Shown here: in pieces, positions 35,154-43,877 of the stretch | Layout of the letters: each line of letters starts with the position of its first letter | Position numbering within the stretch: position 1 is the stretch's first letter | Origin: Bacillus ectoiniformans | GTDB taxonomy: Bacteria; Bacillota; Bacilli; Bacillales; Domibacillaceae | Direction: 5' to 3' | Length of the DNA stretch: 64,000 nt | Assembly (NCBI RefSeq): GCF_016908875.1 | Contig: NZ_JAFBES010000009.1 | Span: 1 to 64,000 of the forward strand | Notes under the pieces: model-generated | Databases searched by the model: none | What the model was told of the DNA's origin: nothing | The model's input: the letters and a program-made list of their open reading frames with translations, nothing else | Position numbers and translations under genes: made by a program

Positions 35154-35181
35154 AAGAGGCACCCCATCTAAGGTGCCTCTT
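35154..35181. terminator. Bidirectional terminator between the 63-aa gene and queF
   Basis: AAGAGGCACC (35154-35163) pairs perfectly with GGTGCCTCTT (35172-35181) around an 8-nt loop, between two convergent genes. Confidence 0.85.
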
Positions 35182-35188
35182 CTAAGTA

Positions 35189-35686
35189 TTACCGATTATC
35201 CACTGTCTCCGGATACATATCATGATTCATCATGCGGTACTCTGCCATTTTTTCGTATTTCGTTCCTGGCTTTCCGTAGTTAGTATACGGATCAATGGAA
35301 ATGCCGCCACGTGGTGTGAACTTGCCCCATACTTCAATATAGCGAGGGTCCATCAATTCAATCAGGTCGTTCATGATAATATTCATGCAGTCCTCATGGA
35401 AATCGCCATGATTTCTGAAGCTGAACAGATACAGCTTTAATGCTTTACTCTCCACCATCTTCACATCTGGAATATAGCTGATATAGATCGTTGCAAAATC
35501 TGGCTGGCCTGTCATCGGGCACAGGCTTGTGAATTCAGGACAATTAAATTTAACAAAATAATCCCGGCCTTGATGCTTATTGTCGAACGTCTCTAAAATC
35601 GACGGATCGTATTCAAATGTATAGTTTGTTCCTTGATTTCCCAACAGCGTGATGTCTTGCAGTTCCTCTTCTTTTCTTCCTGCCAT
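35189..35686 (-). CDS. queF: NADPH-dependent preQ0 reductase QueF
   Basis: QueF reduces the nitrile of 7-cyano-7-deazaguanine to the amine preQ1, a late step to the tRNA base queuosine. The 165-aa protein is the short (unimodular, YkvM-type) form of the tunnelling fold. The catalytic Cys is in [12 protein letters not shown] (about residue 56), and the Asp of that motif and [22 protein letters not shown] are family hallmarks. GGGAGG precedes the ATG. The usual partners queC, queD and queE are not here; no preQ1 riboswitch was seen upstream. Confidence 0.95.
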   Translation of the reverse strand: MAGRKEEELQDITLLGNQGTNYTFEYDPSILETFDNKHQGRDYFVKFNCPEFTSLCPMTGQPDFATIYISYIPDVKMVESKALKLYLFSFRNHGDFHEDCMNIIMNDLIELMDPRYIEVWGKFTPRGGISIDPYTNYGKPGTKYEKMAEYRMMNHDMYPETVDNR

Positions 35687-35811
35687 ATGCGGAACCTCCC
35701 TTAAATCGTTTGCTCATCTATTATACTTTGGTACAACTAGAATGGAAAGTGCTTGTTATTTGTATCCTAATCATGGTGCCTGTAAAATAAATAAAAAAGG
35801 AGATTTATTAC

Positions 35812-36132
35812 GTGAAGCCTATTCATGATTTAGCCGATATACAAGCCGAAATTGAAAGTAGCCAATCTGTTCTCCTTTATATTTCAAGAGAACAATGCTC
35901 TGTCTGTCATGCCCTCCTTCCTCAGGTGAAAGAATTATTGACTAACTACCCTTCCATCAATGCCATTCACGCCAGCGCAGATGACATTCCTGAAATTGCC
36001 GGGGAATTTTCAATTTTTACCGTACCTGTCTTGATCTTTTTTGTGGATGGGAAAGAAATGTTTCGAAAAGCACGTTTTGTACCAATGAACGAATTAGACG
36101 AGCAGCTAGGCAAAATTATGAGACATCTTTAA
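35812..36132 (+). CDS. Thioredoxin-family protein (YdbP-like)
   Basis: The 106-aa protein is a single thioredoxin fold with a CSVC redox pair (in REQCSVCHALLP, about residues 27-36) and the cis-proline in FTVPVLIFF. It lacks the tryptophan of ordinary thioredoxin before the first Cys. It has no signal peptide, so it is a cytoplasmic thiol reductase or chaperone; partners are unknown. The start is GTG behind GGAG. Confidence 0.88.
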   Translation: MKPIHDLADIQAEIESSQSVLLYISREQCSVCHALLPQVKELLTNYPSINAIHASADDIPEIAGEFSIFTVPVLIFFVDGKEMFRKARFVPMNELDEQLGKIMRHL

Positions 36133-36223
36133 TCATCGGTTTCAAATATATAACAGTAATCAAAAGATTCTCAATTCCCAATCAATATAGTATGATATAG
36201 GTATACACGAAAGGAGAATGATG

Positions 36224-36796
36224 ATGACACTATTAGACGAAATTCTAAATTACAATGAAAAGTTTGTTTCAAGCAAAATGTATGAGGAATATAAAACGGA
36301 CAAGTTCCCCGATAAACGACTGGTCATTTTAACTTGTATGGATACTCGTCTAGTCGAGCTATTAACGAAATCAATGAATTTCAAAAATGGCGATGTGAAA
36401 ATCGTTCGTAATGCCGGTGCGATCGTGAGTCACCCATTTGGAAGTATTATGCGCAGTCTGCTCGTAGCGGTTTATCAGCTGCAAGCCGATGAGGTATTAA
36501 TTGTTGGCCATCATGATTGCGGCATGAGCTCTCTTTCCAGTGATAAAATGATTGATGCTATGTTTGAACGCGGCGTGAAAGAGGAAACATTGGATACGCT
36601 TAGAAATGCCGGTGTGGAAATTGATCAATGGCTAGAAGGATTTGAAAGTGTGGAGCAAAGTGTTGCACACAGCGTAAACATGGTGAAGAATCACCCGCTG
36701 ATGATTGAAGACATTCCTGTTCACGGATTAGTGATCCACCCTGGAACAGGCCAGCTTGATCTAGTTGTGAACGGCTACGAAAAAGCGGCAAAATAA
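36224..36796 (+). CDS. Beta-class carbonic anhydrase (YtiB type)
   Basis: The enzyme interconverts CO2 and bicarbonate with a zinc ion. Zinc ligands are Cys in LTCMDTRLVE, and His and Cys in VGHHDCGM; the Asp-Arg pair of MDTR is conserved. At 190 aa it is normal for the small beta class. Three ATG codons lie in a row (36218, 36221, 36224); the last has the best distance from AAAGGAG and gives the start MTLLDEIL. A TATGAT -10-like element is seen about 30 bp upstream. Single gene. Confidence 0.92.
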   Translation: MTLLDEILNYNEKFVSSKMYEEYKTDKFPDKRLVILTCMDTRLVELLTKSMNFKNGDVKIVRNAGAIVSHPFGSIMRSLLVAVYQLQADEVLIVGHHDCGMSSLSSDKMIDAMFERGVKEETLDTLRNAGVEIDQWLEGFESVEQSVAHSVNMVKNHPLMIEDIPVHGLVIHPGTGQLDLVVNGYEKAAK

Positions 36797-36806
36797 GTTT
36801 ACATAT

Positions 36807-36840
36807 AAGAACTCGCTTTCGTAAAAGCGAGTTCTTTTTA
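36807..36840. terminator. Terminator between carbonic anhydrase gene and acsA
   Basis: AAGAACTCGCTT (36807-36818) pairs perfectly with AAGCGAGTTCTT (36825-36836), then a T run. It serves both convergent genes. Confidence 0.9.
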
Positions 36841-36849
36841 TATCTTTAA

Positions 36850-38571
36850 TTAATCTTCCATCGTTGATAAATCGCCTGTAGGAAGTCCAAGTTCCCACGC
36901 TTTTAGAACTCGGCGCATAATCTTTCCTGATCTCGTTTTCGGCATCGTCTCTCTTACTTCAAATAATCTCGGAGCCGCATGAGCTGCCAGTCTTGTTTTA
37001 ACAAAGACACGAATTTCTTCAAGCAGTTCTTCACTTTCCTCATAACCCGGACGAAGAGTAATAAATGCTTTAATGACTTCGCCGCGCACTGGATCAGGTA
37101 CACCAATGACTCCCGCTTCCGCTACAGCTGGATGCTCAACCAGCTTGCTTTCTACTTCAAACGGTCCTACCCGTTCGCCTGATGTATTGATGACATCATC
37201 AACACGGCCTTCAAACCAGAAATAGCCATCTTCATCTTTATACGCTGAATCGCCAGTGACAAACCAGCCATTTAAGAAATAGCTTTCATAGCGCTCTTCG
37301 TTATTCCACACTTGGCGAAGCATCGCTGGCCACTGCGGCTTAATAGCTAAATTCCCCATGTGTTTATCAGGCAACTCATTGCCTTTATCATCTATAATAC
37401 TCATTTCAATTCCCGGAAGCGGCTTGCCCATAGAACCCGGACGCATCGGATTGCAGCGGAAGTTCGCACAAATCGAGGAACCGGTTTCAGTCATCCACCA
37501 GTTATCGTGAATGCGAAGGTTAAGCGCTTCAAGTCCCCAGCGAATAACTTCTGGATTAAGCGGCTCGCCCGCTGATAAAATATGTCGAAGATTGGATAAA
37601 TCATATTTCTTAGGAAGCTCATTGCCGCTTGCCATTAACAAGCGAAACGCTGTCGGCGCACTAAACCATACCGTCACTTTGTATTTCTCTAGTGTCTCAA
37701 ACCAGTCTTCCGCTTTAAATCGGCCTCCTCTTAACACGTTTGTCACACCATTCAGCCAAGGTGACCACATACCTGCTGATGTGCCAGTTACCCAGCCAGG
37801 ATCAGCCGTACACCAGTACACATCATCTTCATGAAGATCATATGTCCATTTTCCAGACAGATATTGATGGCGCATTGCATCGTGCACCTGCAGAATTCCT
37901 TTTGGCTTGCCTGTTGAACCGGAAGTGTAGTGAAGCAGCATTCCGTCTTCACGGTCTACCCATTCCATTATGTAATCATCTGATTGACTCATCAATTCGC
38001 TATATGGCGTCACGTATTCCGCTGTTTTTTCATCTGAACCGACGATAATGACATGCTTTAATTCAGGCAGTTCATTGACCGGCACACGCTCTAGAAGCTC
38101 CGGCGTAGTCACTACCACTTTAGCTCCGCTATCTGCTAACCGGTCTTTCACTGCTTCTTCCATAAACGCCTCGAATAATGGTCCTGCAATAGCACCGATA
38201 CGAATAATTCCAAGCAATGCCACATAAAGCTCTGGACTTCTCGGCATGAAAATAAACGCCCGGTCTCCCTTTTCAACCCCTAATGATTTTAATCCATTCG
38301 CAAAACGGCAGGATTCTTGTTTCATTTGCTCATATGTATATTGCTCTTCCCTTTCGCCATCCGTGAAAAATAAGGCTGTTTTATCCCCTCTGCCTTCTTC
38401 TGCATGACGGTCGATGGCTTCATGCACCATATTTACTTTACCTGTTTGAAACCAAGTGAAATGCTCAGATACCTGTTCCCAGTCAGCATTTTTTACAGCA
38501 TCATCATAGTTTTGTAAATTCGCCTGTTCAGGTGTAGCTGCAATTTCTTGATCAAACACCTTTGTTGACAT
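36850..38571 (-). CDS. acsA: Acetyl-CoA synthetase AcsA
   Basis: AcsA activates acetate to acetyl-CoA through acetyl-AMP. The 573-aa length is that of the Bacillus AcsA. The AMP-binding signature LHYTSGSTGKPKG is near residues 213-225. Acetyl-AMP binding shows in WWMTETGS, the hinge region in FVTGDSAYKDEDGYFWFEGR, and the catalytic, acetylation-controlled Lys in PKTRSGKIMRR. GGGGGAG precedes the ATG. In B. subtilis acsA sits beside acuABC, which tunes it by acetylation; no acu genes are in this window. A weak CodY-like stretch upstream was not accepted. Confidence 0.95.
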   Translation of the reverse strand: MSTKVFDQEIAATPEQANLQNYDDAVKNADWEQVSEHFTWFQTGKVNMVHEAIDRHAEEGRGDKTALFFTDGEREEQYTYEQMKQESCRFANGLKSLGVEKGDRAFIFMPRSPELYVALLGIIRIGAIAGPLFEAFMEEAVKDRLADSGAKVVVTTPELLERVPVNELPELKHVIIVGSDEKTAEYVTPYSELMSQSDDYIMEWVDREDGMLLHYTSGSTGKPKGILQVHDAMRHQYLSGKWTYDLHEDDVYWCTADPGWVTGTSAGMWSPWLNGVTNVLRGGRFKAEDWFETLEKYKVTVWFSAPTAFRLLMASGNELPKKYDLSNLRHILSAGEPLNPEVIRWGLEALNLRIHDNWWMTETGSSICANFRCNPMRPGSMGKPLPGIEMSIIDDKGNELPDKHMGNLAIKPQWPAMLRQVWNNEERYESYFLNGWFVTGDSAYKDEDGYFWFEGRVDDVINTSGERVGPFEVESKLVEHPAVAEAGVIGVPDPVRGEVIKAFITLRPGYEESEELLEEIRVFVKTRLAAHAAPRLFEVRETMPKTRSGKIMRRVLKAWELGLPTGDLSTMED

Positions 38572-38763
38572 GATAACTCCCCCTTGTCTAATGTTATATA
38601 ACAGTTATGTATGAACAAGGCTATTATACAACATTATACAAATTTTCTAAACTGTTTTTTGGGAATTATGTGACAATTCATTAGAAATGAAAAAAATTTT
38701 ACAATGAATTGGAAATAAATGATTGCTTGCACCAATAGATTCTACATTTAGTAAACATCAAAA

Positions 38764-38793
38764 AGAGGATATGCGTTTGACATCATATCCTCT
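38764..38793 (-). terminator. Terminator of the corrinoid salvage operon
   Basis: On the minus strand a perfect 10-bp stem (AGAGGATATG, 38793-38784, with 38773-38764) is followed by TTTTTG, just behind the last gene of the operon. Confidence 0.9.
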
Positions 38794-38798
38794 GAAAG

Positions 38799-39521
38799 CT
38801 ATTGTACGGTTTTAATCGTCATTGGATGAAAGAAAGTCCCAGCTAACCGGAAAATCCTCTTCCTTTCTTCCGGTTCATACCCTATGATAAAACAAGTGCT
38901 CGGGCCAGCAGATTTATTTAAATCCAATTCACACTCTATACCCTCGATTCGCAAATGCTCTTGTCCGGTCATCGACTTCAATTCTGCATAAATACCTTTT
39001 GAACCTACCGGCATGATACTTCGCACACCTTTTGTTTTCAGAAGCTTAATAAATAAAGACAGCGGAGCGATAGACTGCTGCTGTTCTTTCACTTCAGAGC
39101 CACACAGGGGTTTTCCGATTACCGCAAAGTGAAGATCATCAGTCACCCGCTCATAATAGCCGGTCTCTCTCGTTCCCATCACGACCATGCCTGTAGCCGA
39201 CTGAGCCATAACAAAATTCGTTTCTGAACTTCCGGTAATCGGAAGCTCAGAGAAGCCTAATTGCATTGCAGCTTTTCTTACACCTTCGCACAACTCGCCC
39301 CAGGCCTCTTCTCCAGAGAAATTATGTATGACGGCAGCTGTCAGCTCTCCCCCTGCCGCTAAACACTCCATAGCCGCCACTCGAAAGCTGTAATAACCGA
39401 CTATTTCATAGGAAGCTTGGATTTGATCCGCTTTCTTCATTCCAATCGAACCGCTGTTATCAGCTGCTATAATAATTTCTTTCTCAGAGCTCAGTGGCAA
39501 AGTCAGCACATCTCGTTTCAT
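38799..39521 (-). CDS. cblS: Probable alpha-ribazole kinase CblS
   Basis: CblS phosphorylates alpha-ribazole to alpha-ribazole phosphate so that the lower ligand of cobalamin can be salvaged. The 240-aa protein resembles the PurM/ThiL-type ATPase fold: an early IIIAADNSGSIGMKKAD, then MECLAAGGELTAAVIHNF, and a middle ITGSSETNFVMAQSATGMVVMGT. The assignment rests on this fold and on the gene order next to an alpha-ribazole transporter-type S component at the end of a cobalamin operon, as described for Geobacillus and Listeria. Its start overlaps the cblT stop by 4 bp. It is the last gene of the operon. Confidence 0.78.
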   Translation of the reverse strand: MKRDVLTLPLSSEKEIIIAADNSGSIGMKKADQIQASYEIVGYYSFRVAAMECLAAGGELTAAVIHNFSGEEAWGELCEGVRKAAMQLGFSELPITGSSETNFVMAQSATGMVVMGTRETGYYERVTDDLHFAVIGKPLCGSEVKEQQQSIAPLSLFIKLLKTKGVRSIMPVGSKGIYAELKSMTGQEHLRIEGIECELDLNKSAGPSTCFIIGYEPEERKRIFRLAGTFFHPMTIKTVQ

Positions 39522-40012
39522 ACTTTTACTTCAAACGACTGGTCAAATTTTTGAAAAATCGGCATTAGCCTTGGCAAAGCGATCCACGCGAGTACTCCGT
39601 TCATAAAAGAAGCAAGGAAAACAGCTGGAACTAAGCCCACATAAAATTCCGCTCCAAAAAACAGGATGAATGGTGCCGGAGCAACAGCACTATTTAAAAA
39701 AATAAACACGCCAACCGCGATTAATTTATTTCTCGTTTGATAAAGCTTAGCAAATAGCCAAAGGATAGCTGCCATTTCGACAGCAATCAATACGTGAAAT
39801 GGACCAAGCGGCATACCGCCAACTAAGGCCGAGACGAGATGCCCCATTCCCGCAACAAGCGCACCTGGCCCCGCCCCCATCAGCCCTGCTGCAAGCAAGG
39901 CAGGAAATGAATCAAGCGCCACACTCGACACCACTGCCGGAACTTTTATCATGCCCCCTATGACGGATAAAGCAACAAAAAGAGAAAGCCAGCTTAACCT
40001 TCTAGTATTCAC
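39518..40012 (-). CDS. cblT: Alpha-ribazole transporter CblT (ECF S-component type)
   Basis: The 164-aa protein has five or six hydrophobic segments and looks like the substrate-binding S component of an ECF transporter (GLMGAGPGALVAGMGHLVSALVGGMPLGP is typical). Together with CblS it would bring in and phosphorylate alpha-ribazole, bypassing CobT. The start is GTG in a 4-bp GTGA overlap with the adenosyltransferase stop. ECF energising subunits are not encoded here and are expected elsewhere. Confidence 0.8.
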   Translation of the reverse strand: MNTRRLSWLSLFVALSVIGGMIKVPAVVSSVALDSFPALLAAGLMGAGPGALVAGMGHLVSALVGGMPLGPFHVLIAVEMAAILWLFAKLYQTRNKLIAVGVFIFLNSAVAPAPFILFFGAEFYVGLVPAVFLASFMNGVLAWIALPRLMPIFQKFDQSFEVKV

Positions 40013-40599
40013 TGATCTTTATTCTCTTTTCTTTTTCCACCTTTAAATACGTCGGCACTGCGAATGTATTCGACATCCTTGATATTTAAGCGGAAGTTTA
40101 TCACTCGCGCAATGGCAAAGAAATAGTCGGACAGGCGGTTTAAATATTGTAAAGTGACAGGGTGAATCTCTTCTTCTACCTTCATCAGTTTCACGACTAA
40201 GCGTTCAGCACGGCGAGTGACCGTACGGGCTATGTGAATGGAACTCGATGCTTTCGAGCCGCCTGGCAGAATAAAACGCTCAAGCTCCGGCGCTTCTTTA
40301 ATATACACATCAATTTTCTTCTCAAGCTCATCCACAGAATCCTGCTGCAGCTTCCAGCCTTTCTTACCCGAAACCGTAGCTAAATCGCCTCCGCAATCAA
40401 ATAATTCATGCTGGATGATTTCTAAGTCCTCTAAGATATCTTTAAAGATCAGCGGATCCAATTCAGCGACTGCCTGACCGACAAAACAATTCGCTTCGTC
40501 CACTGTTCCATACGCCTCTACCCGCAGATCGTCTTTATCCACTCTTCCGCCGATAATACTTGTTTGTCCTTTATCCCCTGTTCGTGTATATAATTTCAT
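40009..40599 (-). CDS. PduO-type ATP:cob(I)alamin adenosyltransferase
   Basis: The enzyme attaches the adenosyl group of ATP to cob(I)alamin or cobinamide. The 196-aa sequence has the family ATP site YTRTGDKGQTSIIGG at the N-terminus and the late RRAERLV and YLNRLSDYFFAIAR helices. It takes the place of CobA in this pathway. It overlaps both neighbours by 4 bp. Confidence 0.94.
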   Translation of the reverse strand: MKLYTRTGDKGQTSIIGGRVDKDDLRVEAYGTVDEANCFVGQAVAELDPLIFKDILEDLEIIQHELFDCGGDLATVSGKKGWKLQQDSVDELEKKIDVYIKEAPELERFILPGGSKASSSIHIARTVTRRAERLVVKLMKVEEEIHPVTLQYLNRLSDYFFAIARVINFRLNIKDVEYIRSADVFKGGKRKENKDQ

Positions 40600-41042
40600 T
40601 TTTCTTCCTCCTCATTTTTAATGATTTGCGGCAAACCATACCAAATCTGACAGACTAGATCAGCGGATTCCGCTGTATCTTGAAAGCACCAGCCCACCGC
40701 ATCACGCCACATCCGGTCAAATGAATTGGCTGGTACAATTCCTTTCATCATATCTGTCCCAATCAAAATAAGTCTGCGTTCCTGATGCTCGCGTTCCCAG
40801 TCTATCCACTTTTGAAGATCGATCTTCCATTGTTTTCGGGCGGCATCGGCATTCTCACATTGCTCAGCCAAGCGTCGCACATAGCGCTCAATGCCCTCTA
40901 AAACAACAATGTTTGCTGACCATTCTGCCATCGGTTCAGCTGTGTAAAAAGAATGCCACATATGCGCCTGTTCTTTTAATTGATAATTCTCAATCACCCA
41001 CTGTTTTTTCCCATTGAAGGCACCGCCTGTAACGAAGTGCAC
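40596..41042 (-). CDS. CobU-like protein lacking the guanylylation region
   Basis: The 148-aa protein is related to CobU (adenosylcobinamide kinase/guanylyltransferase) but is short and unusual. Its P loop reads GGAFNGKKQW instead of GGxRSGKS, and the segment with the GMP-accepting His is missing. In contrast the C-terminal block MKGIVPANSFDRMWRDAVGWCFQDTAESADLVCQIWYGLP matches the GIVPEN-RD-NQ-AD part of classical CobU. A second, complementary CobU lies earlier in the operon. It may be a partner subunit or have a new role. Start is GTG behind AAGGAGG, inside the upstream phosphatase gene. Confidence 0.7.
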   Translation of the reverse strand: MHFVTGGAFNGKKQWVIENYQLKEQAHMWHSFYTAEPMAEWSANIVVLEGIERYVRRLAEQCENADAARKQWKIDLQKWIDWEREHQERRLILIGTDMMKGIVPANSFDRMWRDAVGWCFQDTAESADLVCQIWYGLPQIIKNEEEEK

Positions 41043-41620
41043 CTCTCACCCCTCCTTAACTTCTCTAGTGATCCGGAGAGTTCATATCCTTGGCCATTTT
41101 TTGAAGGCCACTCCCAAAAAGATTTCTGTTCTGGAGCAAATTGAGTTAATAAGTGGCGTATGACGCCTCCGTGAGTGACGATTGCCCCTTTTTTTATCCC
41201 ATGCCTCTCCATATAATCCAGCCACTTCTGCCAAGCTCGATTAATCCTTTCATGGAATTCGCTGAAGTGTTCACCATTTGGCAGCGGACTTGTAAAAGGG
41301 TCGTTCACCCATGCTGCATATTCCTTCATATGCTTTAATTCATCATGCACTTTCCCTTCCCATAGACCGAAATTCATTTCTCTAAATTCAGGCCAGAGAT
41401 CAATATCTTTATTAGAAAAAAGGATCGCCGCCGTATCTTGGCATCTGCTAAGATCACTTGCAATTACTTTTTCATAGGCAGGGAGATGACTCTTTATCGC
41501 ACTAAGCTCTTTTTTTCCTTGTTCACTTAACACTGAATTCGTCCAGCCGCTGAAAGCCTTTCGTTCATTATCTGTTGTTATGCCATGACGGTAGATACCA
41601 ATAACCACACTGTCATCCAT
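40994..41620 (-). CDS. cobC: Histidine phosphatase, probable alpha-ribazole phosphatase CobC
   Basis: CobC removes the phosphate from alpha-ribazole-5'-phosphate or adenosylcobalamin-5'-phosphate in nucleotide-loop assembly. The 208-aa protein has the phosphatase signature in modified form (YRHGITTDNER with the catalytic His), IASDLSRCQDTAAI, the catalytic acid in FREMNFGLWEG and the second His in VTHGGVIRHLL. Start ATG 41620 lies within the end of cobS (43-bp overlap) and its own end covers the next gene start by 49 bp. Assignment to CobC rather than a general phosphatase rests on the operon. Confidence 0.88.
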   Translation of the reverse strand: MDDSVVIGIYRHGITTDNERKAFSGWTNSVLSEQGKKELSAIKSHLPAYEKVIASDLSRCQDTAAILFSNKDIDLWPEFREMNFGLWEGKVHDELKHMKEYAAWVNDPFTSPLPNGEHFSEFHERINRAWQKWLDYMERHGIKKGAIVTHGGVIRHLLTQFAPEQKSFWEWPSKNGQGYELSGSLEKLRRGERCTSLQAVPSMGKNSG

Positions 41621-42375
41621 AAGATCGTTTCCGCTCCTTCCAGACCAGCACCTAATAGATCCCCGGTAATTCCCCCGAAGTGTTTCATGATACTCGAGCG
41701 AACATAGAGATAATATAACCACATGACTAATAGAAATAAGCAGTATAAAATGAATGTTCCGCTAGACACCCAATAGAGCAATCCGCCTGCCGCAAGCCAC
41801 ATACTATATGAATAACCTAAGAACCGATCTCTGCCTTTTTGAAAAAAGTGTGCAAGCCCATTCTTCTTAGCTGATGGCAGACCATTTAACAGAATTCCCA
41901 TTACCATCTGGCTTAAAAATGGGATGGCCATGATCAATAGTGCCAGGCTGCTTTCACCAAAGGACACGATTTCGTATATAAAAACATACCGGGCCGCCAG
42001 CAGAATGATGACACTTAATACTCCGAAAGCTCCAATGCGCGGATCCTGCATGATTTCAAGCCTGCGCTCACGGTCCCGATAGGAAAAAAAAGCGTCGCTC
42101 GCATCCATCCAGCCATCTAAGTGAAGCCCTCCTGTCATTAGAATCGGCAAGAGCCATAATACAAAAGCCGTACTAACTGCTGATAGCGCTGTCCACTCTA
42201 ACAACCCCCAAAAAGCACTCGCATATATACACCCTTTCACGAGCCCCAATAACGGGAACAGCCGCAGTGCCGCTCTTAATTGAACAGGTTCCATCGGCAG
42301 CGATTGGCGGATAGGCACGACCGTAAAGAATTGAAAGTTTAATAATAACCCATTAATATAAGAATTCCCTTTCAT
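41578..42375 (-). CDS. cobS: Cobalamin synthase CobS (AdoCbi-GDP ribazoletransferase)
   Basis: CobS joins adenosylcobinamide-GDP with alpha-ribazole (phosphate), the last condensation of cobalamin assembly, in the membrane. The 265-aa protein has six or so hydrophobic segments and the metal-binding acidic motif GGLHLDGWMDASDAFFSYRDRERRLEIMQDPRIGAFG, which defines the family. It overlaps cobQ by 4 bp. Confidence 0.95.
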   Translation of the reverse strand: MKGNSYINGLLLNFQFFTVVPIRQSLPMEPVQLRAALRLFPLLGLVKGCIYASAFWGLLEWTALSAVSTAFVLWLLPILMTGGLHLDGWMDASDAFFSYRDRERRLEIMQDPRIGAFGVLSVIILLAARYVFIYEIVSFGESSLALLIMAIPFLSQMVMGILLNGLPSAKKNGLAHFFQKGRDRFLGYSYSMWLAAGGLLYWVSSGTFILYCLFLLVMWLYYLYVRSSIMKHFGGITGDLLGAGLEGAETILWMTVWLLVSTVMA

Positions 42376-43877
42376 CTCACGGTATCCTTCTTATCCTCTT
42401 CTATAATTCCAAGAAACCGCTCCCAATTTAAATGCTTCTCTAAATGTTCGGCAATCTGATCAAAGGCATTTTGTTTATCACGGTTCACTTGGCTAGAATG
42501 GAGCGGAAGCCCTTTTTCCTGTCTGATCCGATTCAGCCAATCAGATCGAAAGCTGTCGCTATGGAATACGTGATGTAAATAAGTCCCTATTATTCGGCCA
42601 TCCGGTGAAGCGTACCCTTCTCCACTGCCGTCTTCACGTACTATAAAAGGCGGGCTGGAGTGAAGAAGCGTCTGACCCATATGAATCTCAAATCCTTCCA
42701 CAGGAATTTCATTTCCAGTGACATGAGAAGGAACCTTTCCTTTTACTCGGATCGTAGTCTTATCACTATAAAACACGGTGTATGCAGGAATTAGACCTGC
42801 ACCTTTCTCAATCCGCCCAGCCATACCAGAATCATAGCCATCAGGATCTGTTAAGTATTCCCCAAGCATTTGAAACCCTCCGCATAGTCCGGCAATGATT
42901 CCTCCGCTTTCAGCATATTGCTGAATACAATTCATGAGTCCGCTGTCTTTTAAGAAGGCTAAATCATGAAGAGTGCTCTTTGTTCCAGGTATGATCAAAG
43001 CATCGGGGGCGCCAAATTCTTCTGCCTGCTGCACCCAGCGGATCGAGGTGTCTTCTTCGTATAGAAACGGCTCGATATCACTGTAATTTGATAGGTATGG
43101 CAATTGAATCACTGCCACATCAATAGGTTTTCGCACGTTTGCATGAAATCGTTCGGCAAGAGACAGCGAGTCCTCTGCTTCTAAGTGATGATCAGGTAAA
43201 TATGGCAGAATGGCGAGTACAGGAATTCCCGTCCGTTCTTCGAGCCAAAGCTTTCCATCTTCAAAAAAATGAGGATCTCCATGGAATTTATTAATAATAA
43301 TCCCTTTCACACGGGAACGTTCTTGTGGCTCCAATAATTCAAGTGTGCCAATCACACTGGCAAATAAACCGCCACGATTAATATCAGCTGTCAAAATGAC
43401 CGGAACATCCGCCATTTCAGCGATTTTCATATTGACTAGCTCTTTCGTCTTCAAGTTCATTTCAACAGGACTGCCTGCTCCTTCAATCACAAGAAAACGA
43501 TTCTCTTTTTCTAGATAATGAAGTGATTCAGTAATGACTTTCACCGCTTGTTCGTAATATGTTTTCCGATAAGCCAATCCAGAAACAGTATCCTTCCTCT
43601 CGCCTAACCAGACAATTTCCGATTGGCCATTCGCAGAAGGCTTTAACAAGATCGGGTTCATTTCCGGAATGGCTTCCAGCCCGCATGCTTCTGCCTGCAG
43701 CCCTTGCGCCCTTCCGATTTCTTTCCCGTCAGCAGTAACATATGAGTTGTTGGAGACATTTTGTGATTTAAAAGGCACCGGATGAAATCCTTTTTGCTTC
43801 AGCAGCCGGCACAGCGCTGTTGCTATAAAGCTTTTCCCCGCATCAGAAGCCGTTCCTTGTATCATGACACCCTTCAT
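42372..43877 (-). CDS. cobQ: Cobyric acid synthase CobQ/CbiP
   Basis: CobQ amidates four side chains of adenosylcobyrinic acid diamide to give cobyric acid, using glutamine and ATP. The 501-aa protein has an N-terminal ATP-binding domain (VMIQGTASDAGKSFIATALCRLL), the central PFKSQNVSNNSYVT block and a C-terminal class I glutaminase-like domain with Cys in IAGLCGGFQMLG and His in GTYLHHVF. In a pathway without ring-synthesis genes it may serve on partly amidated corrinoids taken up from outside. Confidence 0.95.
   Translation of the reverse strand: MKGVMIQGTASDAGKSFIATALCRLLKQKGFHPVPFKSQNVSNNSYVTADGKEIGRAQGLQAEACGLEAIPEMNPILLKPSANGQSEIVWLGERKDTVSGLAYRKTYYEQAVKVITESLHYLEKENRFLVIEGAGSPVEMNLKTKELVNMKIAEMADVPVILTADINRGGLFASVIGTLELLEPQERSRVKGIIINKFHGDPHFFEDGKLWLEERTGIPVLAILPYLPDHHLEAEDSLSLAERFHANVRKPIDVAVIQLPYLSNYSDIEPFLYEEDTSIRWVQQAEEFGAPDALIIPGTKSTLHDLAFLKDSGLMNCIQQYAESGGIIAGLCGGFQMLGEYLTDPDGYDSGMAGRIEKGAGLIPAYTVFYSDKTTIRVKGKVPSHVTGNEIPVEGFEIHMGQTLLHSSPPFIVREDGSGEGYASPDGRIIGTYLHHVFHSDSFRSDWLNRIRQEKGLPLHSSQVNRDKQNAFDQIAEHLEKHLNWERFLGIIEEDKKDTVR

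Noticed and set aside
35687-35811. PreQ1 riboswitch before queF
   Set aside because: No aptamer-like hairpin with the A-rich tail was found in this short leader.
38572-38763. CodY-type box before acsA (AATTTTCTAAACTG near 38640)
   Set aside because: Only a partial match to the 15-bp consensus in an A+T-rich region where chance matches are common.
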